Below, piece after piece: positions 12,056-20,573 of a stretch of 48,358 nt of DNA. Source of the DNA: Deltaproteobacteria bacterium (GTDB lineage: Bacteria; Bdellovibrionota; Bdellovibrionia; Bdellovibrionales; Bdellovibrionaceae); NCBI GenBank assembly GCA_013286585.1, contig JABDFK010000011.1:1-48358 (forward strand), in the 5' to 3' direction. The notes beneath the pieces were generated by a model. That model was not told where the DNA came from. It searched no databases and saw only the letters and a program-made list of their open reading frames with translations. A program made the translations under genes and the position numbers. Position 1 is the first letter of the stretch. The number at the start of each line of letters is the position of its first letter.

Positions 12056-12577
12056 TTAAGCTTGTGGTGCTGCAGCGGTTGCGCCTGCGCTCTGCTTCTC
12101 GACGTACATATTCAAGACGCGCGCCAGTTTGGCAGACGGTTCTTTGAATACAGCCAATAGCTGAGAACGCAATTGATCTTTTCCAGGCAATGTAGCCAAG
12201 AATTTGATCTTTTTCGCATCCAGTGCTTCACCATCCATCATGCCTGACTTGATTTGCAGGATTTCTACATCCTTAGCAAATTCAGACAGTGCTTTCGCTG
12301 TGGCCGTCACTTCTCCATAAGAGAAGACGATCGCATTTGTGCCCTTCATAGAGCCTTCAAATGCTTTTGCAGCCGCAGGATGGTTAGCAAATGCACGCTT
12401 CGCGAGCGTGTTTCGCACGACCTTCATCTCTGACTCGGACTTGTGGAGTTTTTTTCGTAGGCTTGTGACCTGCTCCACTTTGATGCCCTTAAAGTCAACG
12501 ATGAAAGCCCCTTTGGACTTCGCAAATTTCTCTGCGATGGCTTTGACCTGAGTCTCTTTATCAGCTCGTGTGATCAT
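12056..12577 (-). CDS. rplJ: 50S ribosomal protein L10
   Basis: The 173-residue protein matches the L10 family length. The rRNA-binding N-domain includes [20 protein letters not shown], then [11 protein letters not shown]; the C-terminal helix that carries L12 dimers ends in an Ala-rich tail. The ATG at 12577 follows an AAAGGAGG site. The 247-bp gap upstream carries hairpins consistent with the L10 autoregulatory leader, so synthesis is probably controlled by the L10-L12 complex. Confidence 0.97.
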   Translation of the reverse strand: MITRADKETQVKAIAEKFAKSKGAFIVDFKGIKVEQVTSLRKKLHKSESEMKVVRNTLAKRAFANHPAAAKAFEGSMKGTNAIVFSYGEVTATAKALSEFAKDVEILQIKSGMMDGEALDAKKIKFLATLPGKDQLRSQLLAVFKEPSAKLARVLNMYVEKQSAGATAAAPQA

Positions 12578-12599
12578 CAGCGGACCTCCTTTCGTGAGT

Positions 12600-12750
12600 T
12601 CGATCAGTTTTTCTAATACTGATCCGGTTAATTGTTGGCTGTCTTGCGACAGCTTTGGTTAACTCGCGTTCAGGGGTTCGCACCCGTCTCGGTAGGCTTT
12701 TCTGTTCGGTGAAATCTCTTAGAAAGATTTGACCTCGTAGAAAAATTAAA
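12600..12750 (-). ncRNA. L10 (rplJ) leader, probable autoregulatory RNA
   Basis: The gap between rplA and rplJ contains, on the minus strand, GCTGTC-GCAA-GACAGC (12638-12653, a GNRA-capped hairpin) and GATCAGT...ACTGATC (12602-12624), followed by the strong rplJ ribosome binding site. Position and layout match the ribosomal protein L10 leader family, in which L10-L12 binds the RNA and limits translation of rplJL. Boundaries are approximate; I could not fold or align it. Confidence 0.6.
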
Positions 12751-12824
12751 CTTTCGAACCTACTGTCTCTGACCGCAAGGTCAGGGACTCCCCTTACGAA
12801 GAATCCCTTCAAAACAAACTAATA

Positions 12825-13532
12825 CTATTCTTTATCTTCAGAACCGGCCAACGCCACTGCATCCAGCTTAATGCCAGGACCCATTGTTGAAGATAGAGTG
12901 ATGGTTCTCAGATAAGTTCCTTTAGAAGCCGCTGGTTTTGCTTTTACGACAGAACCCATCAGCGCCATGAAATTATCTTTCAATTTGGCATCACCCATGG
13001 ATTTTTTGCCGATCATGGCGTGAACAACTCCCGCCTTATCAACACGGTAATCCAATTTACCTTTTTTCTCTGCAGCAACAGCTTCGCCGACATTCATAGT
13101 CACTGTTCCAACTTTAGGGTTGGGCATCAAACCACGAGGCCCTAGGACCTTCGCAACTTTTGATACAGTGGCCATCATGTCAGGGGTCGCGATCGCTTTA
13201 TCGAAATCCAACCATCCACCAGTGATTTTAGCCACCAGGTCGTCAGAACCAACAAAGTCAGCTCCTGCATTTTTAGCTTCTGCTTCTTTGGGACCCTTAG
13301 CGAACACAACTACGCGCACGGTTTTACCCATTCCGTTAGGAAGGGCAATGGCACCACGAACTTGTTGATCACCCTGCTTAGGATCTACACCCAAGCGAAT
13401 CGCCACGTCGATGGACTCATCAAATTTAGCCGTGGCAGATGCCACCACCATTTTGAAGGCCTCATCAACTGTGTACTTTTTCACAGAGTCGATAGTTTTT
13501 CGAGAATTGACTAAACGTTTTCCTTCACCCAT
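12825..13532 (-). CDS. rplA: 50S ribosomal protein L1
   Basis: The 235-residue protein has the L1 family hallmarks: the N-terminal VDEAFKMV region, [20 protein letters not shown], the central domain ending [18 protein letters not shown], and the [19 protein letters not shown] stretch. It binds 23S rRNA at the L1 stalk near the E site. It lies one base after rplK and ahead of the L10 leader. Confidence 0.97.
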   Translation of the reverse strand: MGEGKRLVNSRKTIDSVKKYTVDEAFKMVVASATAKFDESIDVAIRLGVDPKQGDQQVRGAIALPNGMGKTVRVVVFAKGPKEAEAKNAGADFVGSDDLVAKITGGWLDFDKAIATPDMMATVSKVAKVLGPRGLMPNPKVGTVTMNVGEAVAAEKKGKLDYRVDKAGVVHAMIGKKSMGDAKLKDNFMALMGSVVKAKPAASKGTYLRTITLSSTMGPGIKLDAVALAGSEDKE

Positions 13533-13533
13533 T

Positions 13534-13962
13534 TTAATTCTCCATCACTTCTAGGCCCATGCTCTTAGCAGTGCCTGCGACTTGTGACATAGCGGATTCA
13601 ATTTTGAGACAATTCAAATCGGGAAGTTTTGTTTCCGCGATCTTTCGGATCTCCGCTTGTTTCACTTTTCCTACCTTGTCTTTCTGAGGCATTTTCGAGC
13701 CAGACTCTAGCTTCAAAGCCTTTTTCAGCAGATTCGACACAGGAGGCGTCTTGGTAATGAAAGTGAACGTGCGATCCTGATAAACAGTGATGATGATAGG
13801 AATAACATTATCCCCCATCTGCTGCGTGCGAGCATTGAACTGTTTACAGAACTCCATGATGTTCACACCATGTTGTCCAAGAGCCGGTCCCACGGGTGGA
13901 GCTGGATTAGCTTTCCCTGCCGGAATCTGCAGCTTGATCATACCTGTTACTTTTTTTGCCAT
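13534..13962 (-). CDS. rplK: 50S ribosomal protein L11
   Basis: Starting at the ATG at 13962 (AGGGAGA six bases upstream; a TTG two codons earlier is unlikely) gives 142 residues, the normal size. The N-domain has the proline-rich [20 protein letters not shown] factor-interaction segment; the C-domain includes [20 protein letters not shown]. It binds the GTPase-associated centre of 23S rRNA. It sits between nusG and rplA, as in E. coli. Confidence 0.97.
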   Translation of the reverse strand: MAKKVTGMIKLQIPAGKANPAPPVGPALGQHGVNIMEFCKQFNARTQQMGDNVIPIIITVYQDRTFTFITKTPPVSNLLKKALKLESGSKMPQKDKVGKVKQAEIRKIAETKLPDLNCLKIESAMSQVAGTAKSMGLEVMEN

Positions 13963-14061
13963 AGGCAATCTCCCTGCAATCAGAACTTCAGCGGTTGCCG
14001 AAATTCACTCTGTTTATTTCCGTCGGGCCCATCCCTTCGGAACGTTAATAACTAAGTCGAA

Positions 14062-14607
14062 TCAGGCTTTTTCCACCTGAACAAAATCCAACTCCACTGG
14101 AGTTGGGCGACCAAAGATAGAAACAAGCACTTTTACTTTGCCTTTTTCTTCATTGATCTCTTCCACCGTACCGTTGAAGTTGCTGAATGGACCGTCAACA
14201 ACAGTCACACTTTCGCCGTGAGAGAAATTAATTTTAGCCCGTGGTTTTTCAGCACCCACGGTCATTTGCTGAGTCACACGCAACACTTCAGCCTCTGGAA
14301 CTTCCGGAGGACGAGTTTTTTGTCCACCGACAAAGCCAGTCACTTTGGAAGAGTGGCGAACCAAATGCCAAGTCTCATCGCTCAAAACCATATTGACGAA
14401 AATATATCCAGGGAAAAACTTGCGGGATTTGGTTTGTTTTTGTCCCTTCACCAATTGCACAACGTTTTCTGACGGAATTAGGATTTCACCGAAAAGAACT
14501 TCTTGTTTTTGAGAGCGGATGCGCTCTTCGATGGCTGATTTTGCCATGGCCTCACAGCCCGTGTGAACATTCACAATGTACCATTTTTTAGCTTGGACAG
14601 CTGTCAT
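14062..14607 (-). CDS. nusG: Transcription termination/antitermination protein NusG
   Basis: The NGN domain ([38 protein letters not shown]) is followed by a KOW domain ([20 protein letters not shown]). It binds RNA polymerase beta' and links it to Rho or ribosomal S10. I prefer the ATG at 14607 (181 residues, GGGGA just upstream) over the ATG at 14619, which abuts the secE stop with no ribosome binding site. It lies between secE and rplK, the standard arrangement. Confidence 0.95.
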   Translation of the reverse strand: MTAVQAKKWYIVNVHTGCEAMAKSAIEERIRSQKQEVLFGEILIPSENVVQLVKGQKQTKSRKFFPGYIFVNMVLSDETWHLVRHSSKVTGFVGGQKTRPPEVPEAEVLRVTQQMTVGAEKPRAKINFSHGESVTVVDGPFSNFNGTVEEINEEKGKVKVLVSIFGRPTPVELDFVQVEKA

Positions 14608-14620
14608 TGTAGTCCCCATT

Positions 14621-14998
14621 CTATTTCATCAATCCGCTGATGACGAATCCTGATACGAAATCAAAACTAGTCACAATCACGCTAGAAATAATCACCATAA
14701 CGATCACCACCAGGGTCATCGCCGTTAAATCTTTTTGCGAAGGCCATACCACTTTGCGGATCTCTAGAACCACGTCGTCCCCCCACTTCAAAACCCGGGG
14801 ATTGAATTGCAAAACTGCGAAAACTAAAAGACCCAATACCACCGGAAGTCCGTGGCGAACCAAGTCCGAATCAGACATTTTCGCAACAAAACCAAAGGCA
14901 CCAGAAAATGACTTCAGCAACATGCTGATGGTCAATCCAGTCAACGCGCCCAGGAGGGCAAAGCTCAGTGTGAGTACTTTCGAATTTGTTTTATCCAT
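14621..14998 (-). CDS. secE: Preprotein translocase subunit SecE
   Basis: The 125-residue protein has three hydrophobic segments (about 10-27, 49-64 and 93-118) with the conserved amphipathic stretch [20 protein letters not shown] before the last one. This is the long, three-span form seen in E. coli rather than the short single-span form. SecE clamps SecY in the SecYEG channel. It lies between tRNA-Trp and nusG, and its stop nearly touches nusG. Confidence 0.93.
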   Translation of the reverse strand: MDKTNSKVLTLSFALLGALTGLTISMLLKSFSGAFGFVAKMSDSDLVRHGLPVVLGLLVFAVLQFNPRVLKWGDDVVLEIRKVVWPSQKDLTAMTLVVIVMVIISSVIVTSFDFVSGFVISGLMK

Positions 14999-15033
14999 AC
15001 CGTTTCTTTCCTTCTACGTACGTCTACAAAATT

Positions 15034-15109
15034 TGGCAGGGGCGGAGGGATTCGAACCCACGACCTAACGATTTGGAGTCGTTCGCTCTACCGCTGGAGC
15101 TACACCCCT
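15034..15109 (-). tRNA. tRNA-Trp (CCA anticodon)
   Basis: The 76-base cloverleaf starts AGGGGTG and ends with an encoded CCA. The anticodon stem AACGA/TCGTT encloses the loop CTCCAAA, giving anticodon CCA for UGG. The T arm contains GGTTCGAATCC. It lies between tuf and secE. Confidence 0.97.
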
Positions 15110-15116
15110 GTACATC

Positions 15117-15139
15117 GGAGTCTCTCCAAGAGAGACTCC
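15117..15139 (-). other. Perfect hairpin between tuf and tRNA-Trp
   Basis: GGAGTCTCT pairs with AGAGACTCC around a 5-base loop directly ahead of the tRNA-Trp 5' end. There is no T-run, so processing of a tuf-tRNA-secE transcript is more likely than termination. Confidence 0.6.
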
Positions 15140-15247
15140 ATTTCATTGGATTCTCCCCGACGAAGACTCCCTTCTAAAGTGGAGGGGATCTCCTTTGGTG
15201 AAACTTCGATTTTTCCTGCCTTAAACCCGTACCTTTTTAAACAGCTA

Positions 15248-15273
15248 TGGGGACATCTTTGCAGACGTCCCCA
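15248..15273 (-). terminator. Hairpin downstream of tuf
   Basis: On the minus strand TGGGGACGTCT pairs with AGATGTCCCCA (one wobble) around a GCAA loop, 45 bases after the tuf stop. It lacks a proper T-run, so it could be a weak terminator or a 3'-end stabiliser that sets tuf apart from the downstream secE-nusG genes. Confidence 0.5.
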
Positions 15274-15317
15274 CTTCCGGCTTTAACTGCGTTTTACCGC
15301 ACTTAAAACTTTATTGA

Positions 15318-16508
15318 CTACTCGGTGATGGCTACAACCACACCGGCGCCAACAGTTCTTCCGCCTTCGCGAATCGCGAAGCGAAGTTCTTTTTCCATCG
15401 CTACCGGTGCGATCAACTCGACGTCGACCTCAACGCGGTCACCAGGCATCACCATCTCAGTTCCAGCTTTCAAAGTTACGACGCCAGTGACGTCAGTAGT
15501 TCGGAAGTAGAATTGAGGACGATAGCCGTTGAAGAATGGAGTGTGACGTCCGCCTTCTTCTTTAGTGAGGATGTAAGCTTCTGCTTTGAATTTTTTGTGT
15601 GGCTTAATAGATCCTGGTTTCGCCAGAACTTGACCACGTTCAACGTCTTCTTTTTTGGTACCGCGAAGTAGGCAACCGCAGTTGTCTCCGGCTTGTCCTT
15701 CATCCAACAATTTACGGAACATTTCGATTCCAGTAACAGTTGTTTTTTGAGTCGGACGGATACCAACGATTTCAACTTCATCATTCACTTTAACGATTCC
15801 GCGCTCAACCCGACCGGTAACAACAGTACCACGGCCAGAGATAGAGAAAACGTCCTCAACAGGCATCAAGAAAGTTTTATCAACAGCACGAACTGGAGTT
15901 GGGATGTATTCATCCACGGCAGCCATCAAAGCTTTGATGGAGTCTGCGCCCAAGGCACCTGCGGCACCTTCAAGACCCAATTTGGCAGAGCCACGAACGA
16001 TAGGAATTTTGTCGCCAGGGAATTCGTATTTAGAAAGAAGCTCGCGAACTTCAAGTTCAACGAGGTCCAAAAGTTCCGCATCTTCAACCATGTCGCATTT
16101 ATTCATGAACACAACCAGAGCCGGAACACCCACTTGGCGAGCCAAAAGGATGTGCTCACGAGTTTGTGGCATAGGACCATCGGCTGCAGAAACAACCAAG
16201 ATACCACCGTCCATTTGGGCGGCGCCTGTGATCATATTTTTGACGTAGTCGGCATGTCCCGGGCAATCCACGTGAGCGTAGTGGCGATTCGCCGTTTCGT
16301 ACTCAACGTGAGTGGTAGAGATCGTGATACCACGCTCTTTCTCTTCCGGAGATTTATCGATTTGATCGTAAGACAAAGCCGTTGCTTTACCTTCTTTTGC
16401 CAAAACTGATGTGATGGCGGCAGTCAATGTTGTTTTACCGTGATCGACGTGACCGATTGTCCCGATGTTCACATGCGGCTTATTTCTGTTAAACTTCTCT
16501 TTTGACAT
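15318..16508 (-). CDS. tuf: Translation elongation factor Tu
   Basis: The 396-residue GTPase is full length. G-motifs are intact: GHVDHGKT (P-loop), [12 protein letters not shown] (G3), NKCD (G4) and SAKLGLEG (G5); switch I carries KERGITI. Domains II and III follow ([33 protein letters not shown]). EF-Tu delivers aminoacyl-tRNA to the ribosome. It is preceded by a GAGGAGG ribosome binding site and lies directly after four tRNA genes. Confidence 0.98.
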   Translation of the reverse strand: MSKEKFNRNKPHVNIGTIGHVDHGKTTLTAAITSVLAKEGKATALSYDQIDKSPEEKERGITISTTHVEYETANRHYAHVDCPGHADYVKNMITGAAQMDGGILVVSAADGPMPQTREHILLARQVGVPALVVFMNKCDMVEDAELLDLVELEVRELLSKYEFPGDKIPIVRGSAKLGLEGAAGALGADSIKALMAAVDEYIPTPVRAVDKTFLMPVEDVFSISGRGTVVTGRVERGIVKVNDEVEIVGIRPTQKTTVTGIEMFRKLLDEGQAGDNCGCLLRGTKKEDVERGQVLAKPGSIKPHKKFKAEAYILTKEEGGRHTPFFNGYRPQFYFRTTDVTGVVTLKAGTEMVMPGDRVEVDVELIAPVAMEKELRFAIREGGRTVGAGVVVAITE

Positions 16509-16619
16509 GTTGTCTATCCTCCTCAGAATGGACTTTTTTAGCTTTTCTTAAACTTCTTCAAACTCTTAATCAAAAAAACAAAACCACTTCATTCCCCGCG
16601 CTAGTCCATCATCCGCTGA

Positions 16620-16694
16620 TGGAGCCCGTGATCGGAGCCGAACCGACGACCTCACCCTTACCAAGGGTGTGCTCTACCACTGAGCTACACGGGC
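16620..16694 (-). tRNA. tRNA-Thr (GGT anticodon)
   Basis: The 75-base cloverleaf starts GCCCGTG and ends with an encoded CCA. Stem CACCC/GGGTG encloses loop TTGGTAA, anticodon GGT, reading ACC/ACU. It is the last of four tRNAs before tuf. Confidence 0.96.
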
Positions 16695-16702
16695 ATCAAG
16701 TT

Positions 16703-16779
16703 TGGAGCGGGTGACCGGTCTCGAACCGGCAACCCTCAGCTTGGAAGGCTGATACTCTAGCCAATTGAGCTACACCCGC
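16703..16779 (-). tRNA. tRNA-Gly (TCC anticodon)
   Basis: The 77-base cloverleaf starts GCGGGTG and ends with an encoded CCA. Stem TCAGC/GCTGA encloses loop CTTCCAA, anticodon TCC, reading GGA/GGG. Only 8 bases separate it from tRNA-Thr(GGT). Confidence 0.96.
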
Positions 16780-16857
16780 CCACGTAGTTTCTAAAAACTC
16801 TTGCACCCTAACAGTTCTACTGTCCTCGAAACTTTGGGCCCCTAAGCCCTTCGGGCT

Positions 16858-16943
16858 TGGTGGAGGAGATAGGATTCGAACCTATGTAGGCGTGAGCCAG
16901 CAGATTTACAGTCTGCCCCCTTTAGCCACTCGGGCACCCCTCC
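16858..16943 (-). tRNA. tRNA-Tyr (GTA anticodon)
   Basis: This is an 86-base class II tRNA with a long variable arm, starting GGAGGGG and ending in an encoded CCA. Stem GCAGA/TCTGC encloses loop CTGTAAA, anticodon GTA. A hairpin (16844-16858) overlaps its CCA end, and another (16950-16973) precedes its 5' end; both look like processing spacers. Confidence 0.96.
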
Positions 16944-16949
16944 AACACT

Positions 16950-17021
16950 GCGATCTCTCGTGAGAGAAATCGCAACTGGGAATACAAAGCTTCTGATCAA
17001 AATTCTTCTTTTCAGAAGCCT
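16950..17021 (-). other. Spacer hairpins between tRNA-Thr and tRNA-Tyr
   Basis: GCGAT-CTCTC pairs with GAGAG-ATCGC (16950-16973), and GCTTCTG pairs with CAGAAGC across a wider loop (about 16989-17020). They fill the tRNA spacer and probably guide processing of the tRNA-tuf precursor. Confidence 0.45.
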
Positions 17022-17051
17022 TTTAACCATTAGGACGTAAAACAAAATAGT

Positions 17052-17127
17052 TGGAGCTGGTTATGGGACTTGAACCCGCAACCTGCTGATTACAAATCAG
17101 CTGCTCTACCAATTGAGCTAAACCAGC
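17052..17127 (-). tRNA. tRNA-Thr (TGT anticodon)
   Basis: The 76-base cloverleaf starts GCTGGTT and ends with an encoded CCA. Stem GCTGA/TCAGC encloses loop TTTGTAA, anticodon TGT, reading ACA/ACG. It is the first tRNA of the tuf operon. Confidence 0.96.
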
Positions 17128-17154
17128 ACAAAAATCTTGAGACACGACCGGATT

Positions 17155-17184
17155 GTTCTAGTCGAAAAAACGAGATTGAGTCAA
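17155..17184 (-). promoter_or_regulatory. Probable sigma-70 promoter of the tRNA-tuf operon
   Basis: On the minus strand TTGACT (17184-17179) is followed after 18 bases by TAGAAC (17160-17155). The expected start falls roughly 20 bases before the tRNA-Thr 5' end. Assigned from consensus similarity and position only. Confidence 0.55.
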
Positions 17185-17210
17185 AGCCTATTATTATATT
17201 TTGTAGAGAC

Positions 17211-18077
17211 CTATTTACGAGTCAAAATTTCCTGTTGCCGATGAGTCTCGATCAGAGCCATCGCTGCCGCCACAGAAGCATTATAGCTGGCTGCGGCATC
17301 CACCTGAGGAATGCGCACAATCTCATCACAAAGTCGCTCGGTGGTGATCCGCAATCCCTTGTCCTCGGCACCCACGCACCAGACGACCTTTTCGGGGATC
17401 TTCAGATCAAAGAGCGTCCCCTTGCCTTCATGGCCAAGGCCGAAAATCCAGTAATCCTGCTTTTTCAGCTCTTCCAGAGTTTTAGCAAAATTGGACACGA
17501 TCTGCACCGGTACGTGTTCTGCGCCACCGCAGGCCACTTTGTGCACGGTCGGAGTCAAATGCACCGAGCGCTCCTGAGGAATCAGGATCACGTCCACCTT
17601 CATCAACCAGCCCGTGCGCAGGATCGCGCCCAGATTGTGAGGGTCCTCGATGCCGTCCAAAACCATGATTTTCGACGTTTTTTTCGCCGCCAGCGTGGAC
17701 CAATCCAGCTCCGGAGCGCGATTCAGAAACAAGGCTGCGCCTTGATGTGAGTGCGCCAGACGATCCAGAAATGCCTCGGCCTTGATTTCAATTTTTGGGA
17801 TTTTGTTTTTGTATTCCAGATGCAATTTTTTAAGATCTTGGGAGGATTCAAAACCTTGCTTCAGCCAAAGGCACTCGACCCAATCTAAATGCAGGCGTAG
17901 GGCCTCAGCGATGGCGTGATCACCGACGATCGCGCGCCAGTCGCGAGGGAATAGAGGGCCACTTGGCACTTTGGCTGATGGGGCCTGCGGCGCTCGCACC
18001 ACAGGCTTTGAAGGCTCGCCACGTGGAGCTCGCGAAGTCGGAAACTTAGAATGGTTTTTTGCCTTTTGAAATCTCAT
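17211..18077 (-). CDS. rlmB: TrmH/SpoU-family RNA 2'-O-methyltransferase (RlmB-like)
   Basis: The 288-residue protein has a basic, Pro-rich N-terminal extension (to about residue 45), an L30e-like substrate-binding part, and a C-terminal SPOUT domain. The three SpoU motifs are visible: NLGAILRT with the catalytic-type Arg, WCVGAEDKGL, and IPQVDAAASYNASVAAAMAL forming the knot. Such enzymes methylate ribose in rRNA or tRNA using S-adenosylmethionine. RlmB (23S G2251) is the best guess, because rlmB-like genes often lie beside the tRNA-tuf-secE cluster, but the substrate cannot be proved from sequence. It reads toward the tRNA operon, which has its own promoter in the 83-bp gap. Confidence 0.8.
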   Translation of the reverse strand: MRFQKAKNHSKFPTSRAPRGEPSKPVVRAPQAPSAKVPSGPLFPRDWRAIVGDHAIAEALRLHLDWVECLWLKQGFESSQDLKKLHLEYKNKIPKIEIKAEAFLDRLAHSHQGAALFLNRAPELDWSTLAAKKTSKIMVLDGIEDPHNLGAILRTGWLMKVDVILIPQERSVHLTPTVHKVACGGAEHVPVQIVSNFAKTLEELKKQDYWIFGLGHEGKGTLFDLKIPEKVVWCVGAEDKGLRITTERLCDEIVRIPQVDAAASYNASVAAAMALIETHRQQEILTRK

Positions 18078-18162
18078 TGGAGGTTGGTGTTTGTAGCCCT
18101 AATCGGATGAGAGGTCACCAATTAGTGCCGTTGACCGCTCAAAGGATGTAAACCTTACTCAT

Positions 18163-18624
18163 TCATATAGATTTCACCAGCAACAGACATGGATTGTGCT
18201 CACCCCACAGGGTCTTAAATTCCTCGAGGGGCGTAAATCCAGATTTATGATAAAAATTTCTAGTTTGATCGTATTCTTGGTTCGGCCGGGACTCACTCAA
18301 AGTTTTTACGCTTAGAAATTTGTATTCTTGCCCGCGAAGTTCACCTTCGATGGCCTTAAGTAATTGATGACCGATACCCTTTCGGTGAAATTCCTGTCGA
18401 ATTCCCATCACATGAATTTCTGCGGACTTAGAAAAGTGCCTGCGGATACTTGCAAAGCCAATAACCTCATTGTTCTTATAGACAGCCCAGGTATCCATTG
18501 GCCGCACGTCGTTGACGTAATCCACAATTGCAGACTCGATACCAAACCAATGCGGAAGACTTCGCAAAATCGAATTACAAATCTCACTTTTCAAATTCGG
18601 ATCGGAAATTTTTAAGATGTTCAT
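18163..18624 (-). CDS. GNAT-family N-acetyltransferase
   Basis: The 153-residue protein has the GNAT core: a beta strand with EVIGFASIRRH, then AEIHVMGIRQEFHRKGIGHQLL, where RKGIGHQ is the acetyl-CoA pyrophosphate-binding motif A, and a C-terminal FYHKSGFTPLEEF motif B. The fold points to acyl transfer from acetyl-CoA to an amine; the acceptor is unknown. It follows pyrF by 23 bp on the same strand and is probably co-transcribed. Confidence 0.82.
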   Translation of the reverse strand: MNILKISDPNLKSEICNSILRSLPHWFGIESAIVDYVNDVRPMDTWAVYKNNEVIGFASIRRHFSKSAEIHVMGIRQEFHRKGIGHQLLKAIEGELRGQEYKFLSVKTLSESRPNQEYDQTRNFYHKSGFTPLEEFKTLWGEHNPCLLLVKSI

Positions 18625-18647
18625 CCATTCAAATCCATGAAAGTCTT

Positions 18648-19373
18648 CTACCGACCCACCATAGTCAGCGAAATCTCGAGCGCGGCTTTCATAGGATCTG
18701 TTGCCGCAATGATCGGTCGCCCGATCACCAGCGCCGAGGCTCCAGCTTTCATAGCCTCAAAAGGAGTTCGCGTTCGCTGTTGATCGTCCTTAGAAACGCT
18801 CTCTGGACGAATTCCTGGCGCCACCAAGTAAAGATCTTTTCCCTGCAGAAAATCCAATTCTTCGGGCGAGCAAACCACTCCTGATAAGCCAGAGCTCTGC
18901 ACCAGTTCCACCAAGTTTTGCACATGCTCTGCCACCGGAAGACTTTTGAAGTTGGCTGGAAAACTTTTTTCGTTCCAGCTGGTCAAAATAGTGACTGCCA
19001 ATATTCGAAAGGGTCTTTGCTCATTCAATTTCTTTTCTAATTCCGCCAGTCGCGTGAGCGCCTCACGCCCGGCCATCGCATGCACTGTGACCAGCGAAGC
19101 TCCGCAATCGAAGCTGGCTTGCACCGCCGATTCCATGGTCGAGGGGATGTCGAAAAATTTGCAGTCCACAAAGAGTGGCGCGATCTCGGCAATTTTGGCG
19201 ACAAATTCTGGACCATAGCGATGAATCAACCTTGGGCCTAGTTTATAACCTCCGGCAAAATCGGCCAAATCCACAGCCAATTTCAAGGCCTGGGTGTCCG
19301 AGTCCACATCCAAAGCAATCACTAGCGGGTTTTTTAAGGGTGAGAAGCGATCCATTATCGATTTTTTTTGCAT
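18648..19373 (-). CDS. pyrF: Orotidine 5'-phosphate decarboxylase
   Basis: The 241-residue protein matches PyrF. LVIALDVDSD begins the barrel, FVDCKFFDIPST carries the catalytic D-K-D triad residues, VTVHAMAG follows, and the phosphate-binding end is APGIRPES...GASALVIGRPI. It makes UMP, the last step of de novo pyrimidine synthesis. An internal ATG at 19355 is an alternative start; neither has a clear ribosome binding site. The 5' end overlaps the longest frame of the divergent plus-strand gene, so the two genes share a promoter region. Confidence 0.95.
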   Translation of the reverse strand: MQKKSIMDRFSPLKNPLVIALDVDSDTQALKLAVDLADFAGGYKLGPRLIHRYGPEFVAKIAEIAPLFVDCKFFDIPSTMESAVQASFDCGASLVTVHAMAGREALTRLAELEKKLNEQRPFRILAVTILTSWNEKSFPANFKSLPVAEHVQNLVELVQSSGLSGVVCSPEELDFLQGKDLYLVAPGIRPESVSKDDQQRTRTPFEAMKAGASALVIGRPIIAATDPMKAALEISLTMVGR

Positions 19374-19418
19374 CAGGGTTTGATCTTTCTGTCAAATCTG
19401 TCCCATTATATAGACCAA

Positions 19419-20558
19419 GTGGATAAAATTGAAACAAGAAAAATAAAATTAGGCGCATTTAAGCTGACGAAAACGGAAAAGGAAATCGTCATCGGCAGCA
19501 GTTATACCCATCTGACATTTAAGCTAACGGCATGGCAAGAACAGTGGTTAGCGCAATTGAATCAGGGCAAAACCCTGGAAGAGATTGCCACTAATCATAT
19601 CACTGCGCACAACGAATTTTCATTCACCGGCTTGTATGGACTTCTGGAAATACTGATCGAGCTGCAGCTGATCACCGATGCCCTAGTTCTGAAAGACCTG
19701 AGTGATTCAGAAGCGCAGTCGGCGGACGCTGACAAGAACGCACGAGTCTCTATGGGAAACACCGAAGCGCTGGTGGGAAATTGGAGCACTCAGCATCTGG
19801 CAAACCTGCCCTTTTTTCGAAATATTTCCGCCGATCTGTTAAAAACTTTTTTAGCCTATGCCACCCTTGAAAAATTCCCCGAGCGCACCAAGATCATCAC
19901 CATTGGCGATAAGAGCCGCGATCTTTTCGTGCTCTTCGAAGGCGAGGTTTCGGTTTACGTTCCCGGCGTTAAGCACCGACGACTGATCACCACCATTCCC
20001 GCCGGGTCTATTTTTGGCGAAGGGTCTTTTTTCTTCGGCAAACCGCGTTCGGCGGATGTGATTTCTAATTTTTCCTGCATCGTGGCTCGCATCAAGTATG
20101 ACGAGAAAGCATTTCACTCACTGATTCATTCGTCGGGCACGGGTCAGTTGCAGCAGCGACTGTGGATTTTGCATGGTTTGCTGTCTTCGCCGCTGTTCCA
20201 GCATGTTCCCGCGGACACCATGGACCGGTTCGTGGTCGCAGGTAAGGTTCGCACACTAGGTCCCGGAGAGCTTCTGTTTAAACAAGGTGATGCCGGAGCC
20301 AGTTTTTTCGTCGTCATCCAGGGCGAAGTCGCGGTTTCCCAGGGCGAAAAATTGCTGAAGACCTTCAAAAAAGGGGATATTTTCGGAGAGATCGCCCTGA
20401 TGATCAATCAAGGACAGCGTACAGCTTCAGCGCGGGCCTCGACCCAGGCACTGCTGCTGGAAGTCCACCGCTCCGAATTTTATAAAGTTCTTTCGAAAAA
20501 TCTGCTATTAGCCAAAGAGATCGAAGAAATCGCCCTTCGTCGCTACAAAGACCTATAA
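19419..20558 (+). CDS. Protein with two cyclic-nucleotide-binding domains
   Basis: The frame is open from 19368 (TTG); I favour the GTG at 19419 because the earlier codons overlap pyrF and look non-coding, but no ribosome binding site settles it. The first ~100 residues are unassigned. Two CNB domains follow: the first has FGEGSFFFGKPRSADVI, the second FGEIALMINQGQRTASARA; both keep the phosphate-binding Glu and Arg, so both may bind cAMP or cGMP. There is no helix-turn-helix, kinase, or transmembrane part, so it is a sensor or scaffold rather than a CRP-type regulator. proS starts 15 bp downstream on the same strand, which suggests a shared transcript. Confidence 0.8.
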   Translation: MDKIETRKIKLGAFKLTKTEKEIVIGSSYTHLTFKLTAWQEQWLAQLNQGKTLEEIATNHITAHNEFSFTGLYGLLEILIELQLITDALVLKDLSDSEAQSADADKNARVSMGNTEALVGNWSTQHLANLPFFRNISADLLKTFLAYATLEKFPERTKIITIGDKSRDLFVLFEGEVSVYVPGVKHRRLITTIPAGSIFGEGSFFFGKPRSADVISNFSCIVARIKYDEKAFHSLIHSSGTGQLQQRLWILHGLLSSPLFQHVPADTMDRFVVAGKVRTLGPGELLFKQGDAGASFFVVIQGEVAVSQGEKLLKTFKKGDIFGEIALMINQGQRTASARASTQALLLEVHRSEFYKVLSKNLLLAKEIEEIALRRYKDL

Positions 20559-20573
20559 GGCCCAGGAGTTCAC

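Noticed and set aside
12561-12812. 83-residue minus-strand ORF between rplA and rplJ
   Set aside because: It covers the hairpins of the L10 leader, overlaps the rplJ start, and has an implausible Arg-rich composition.
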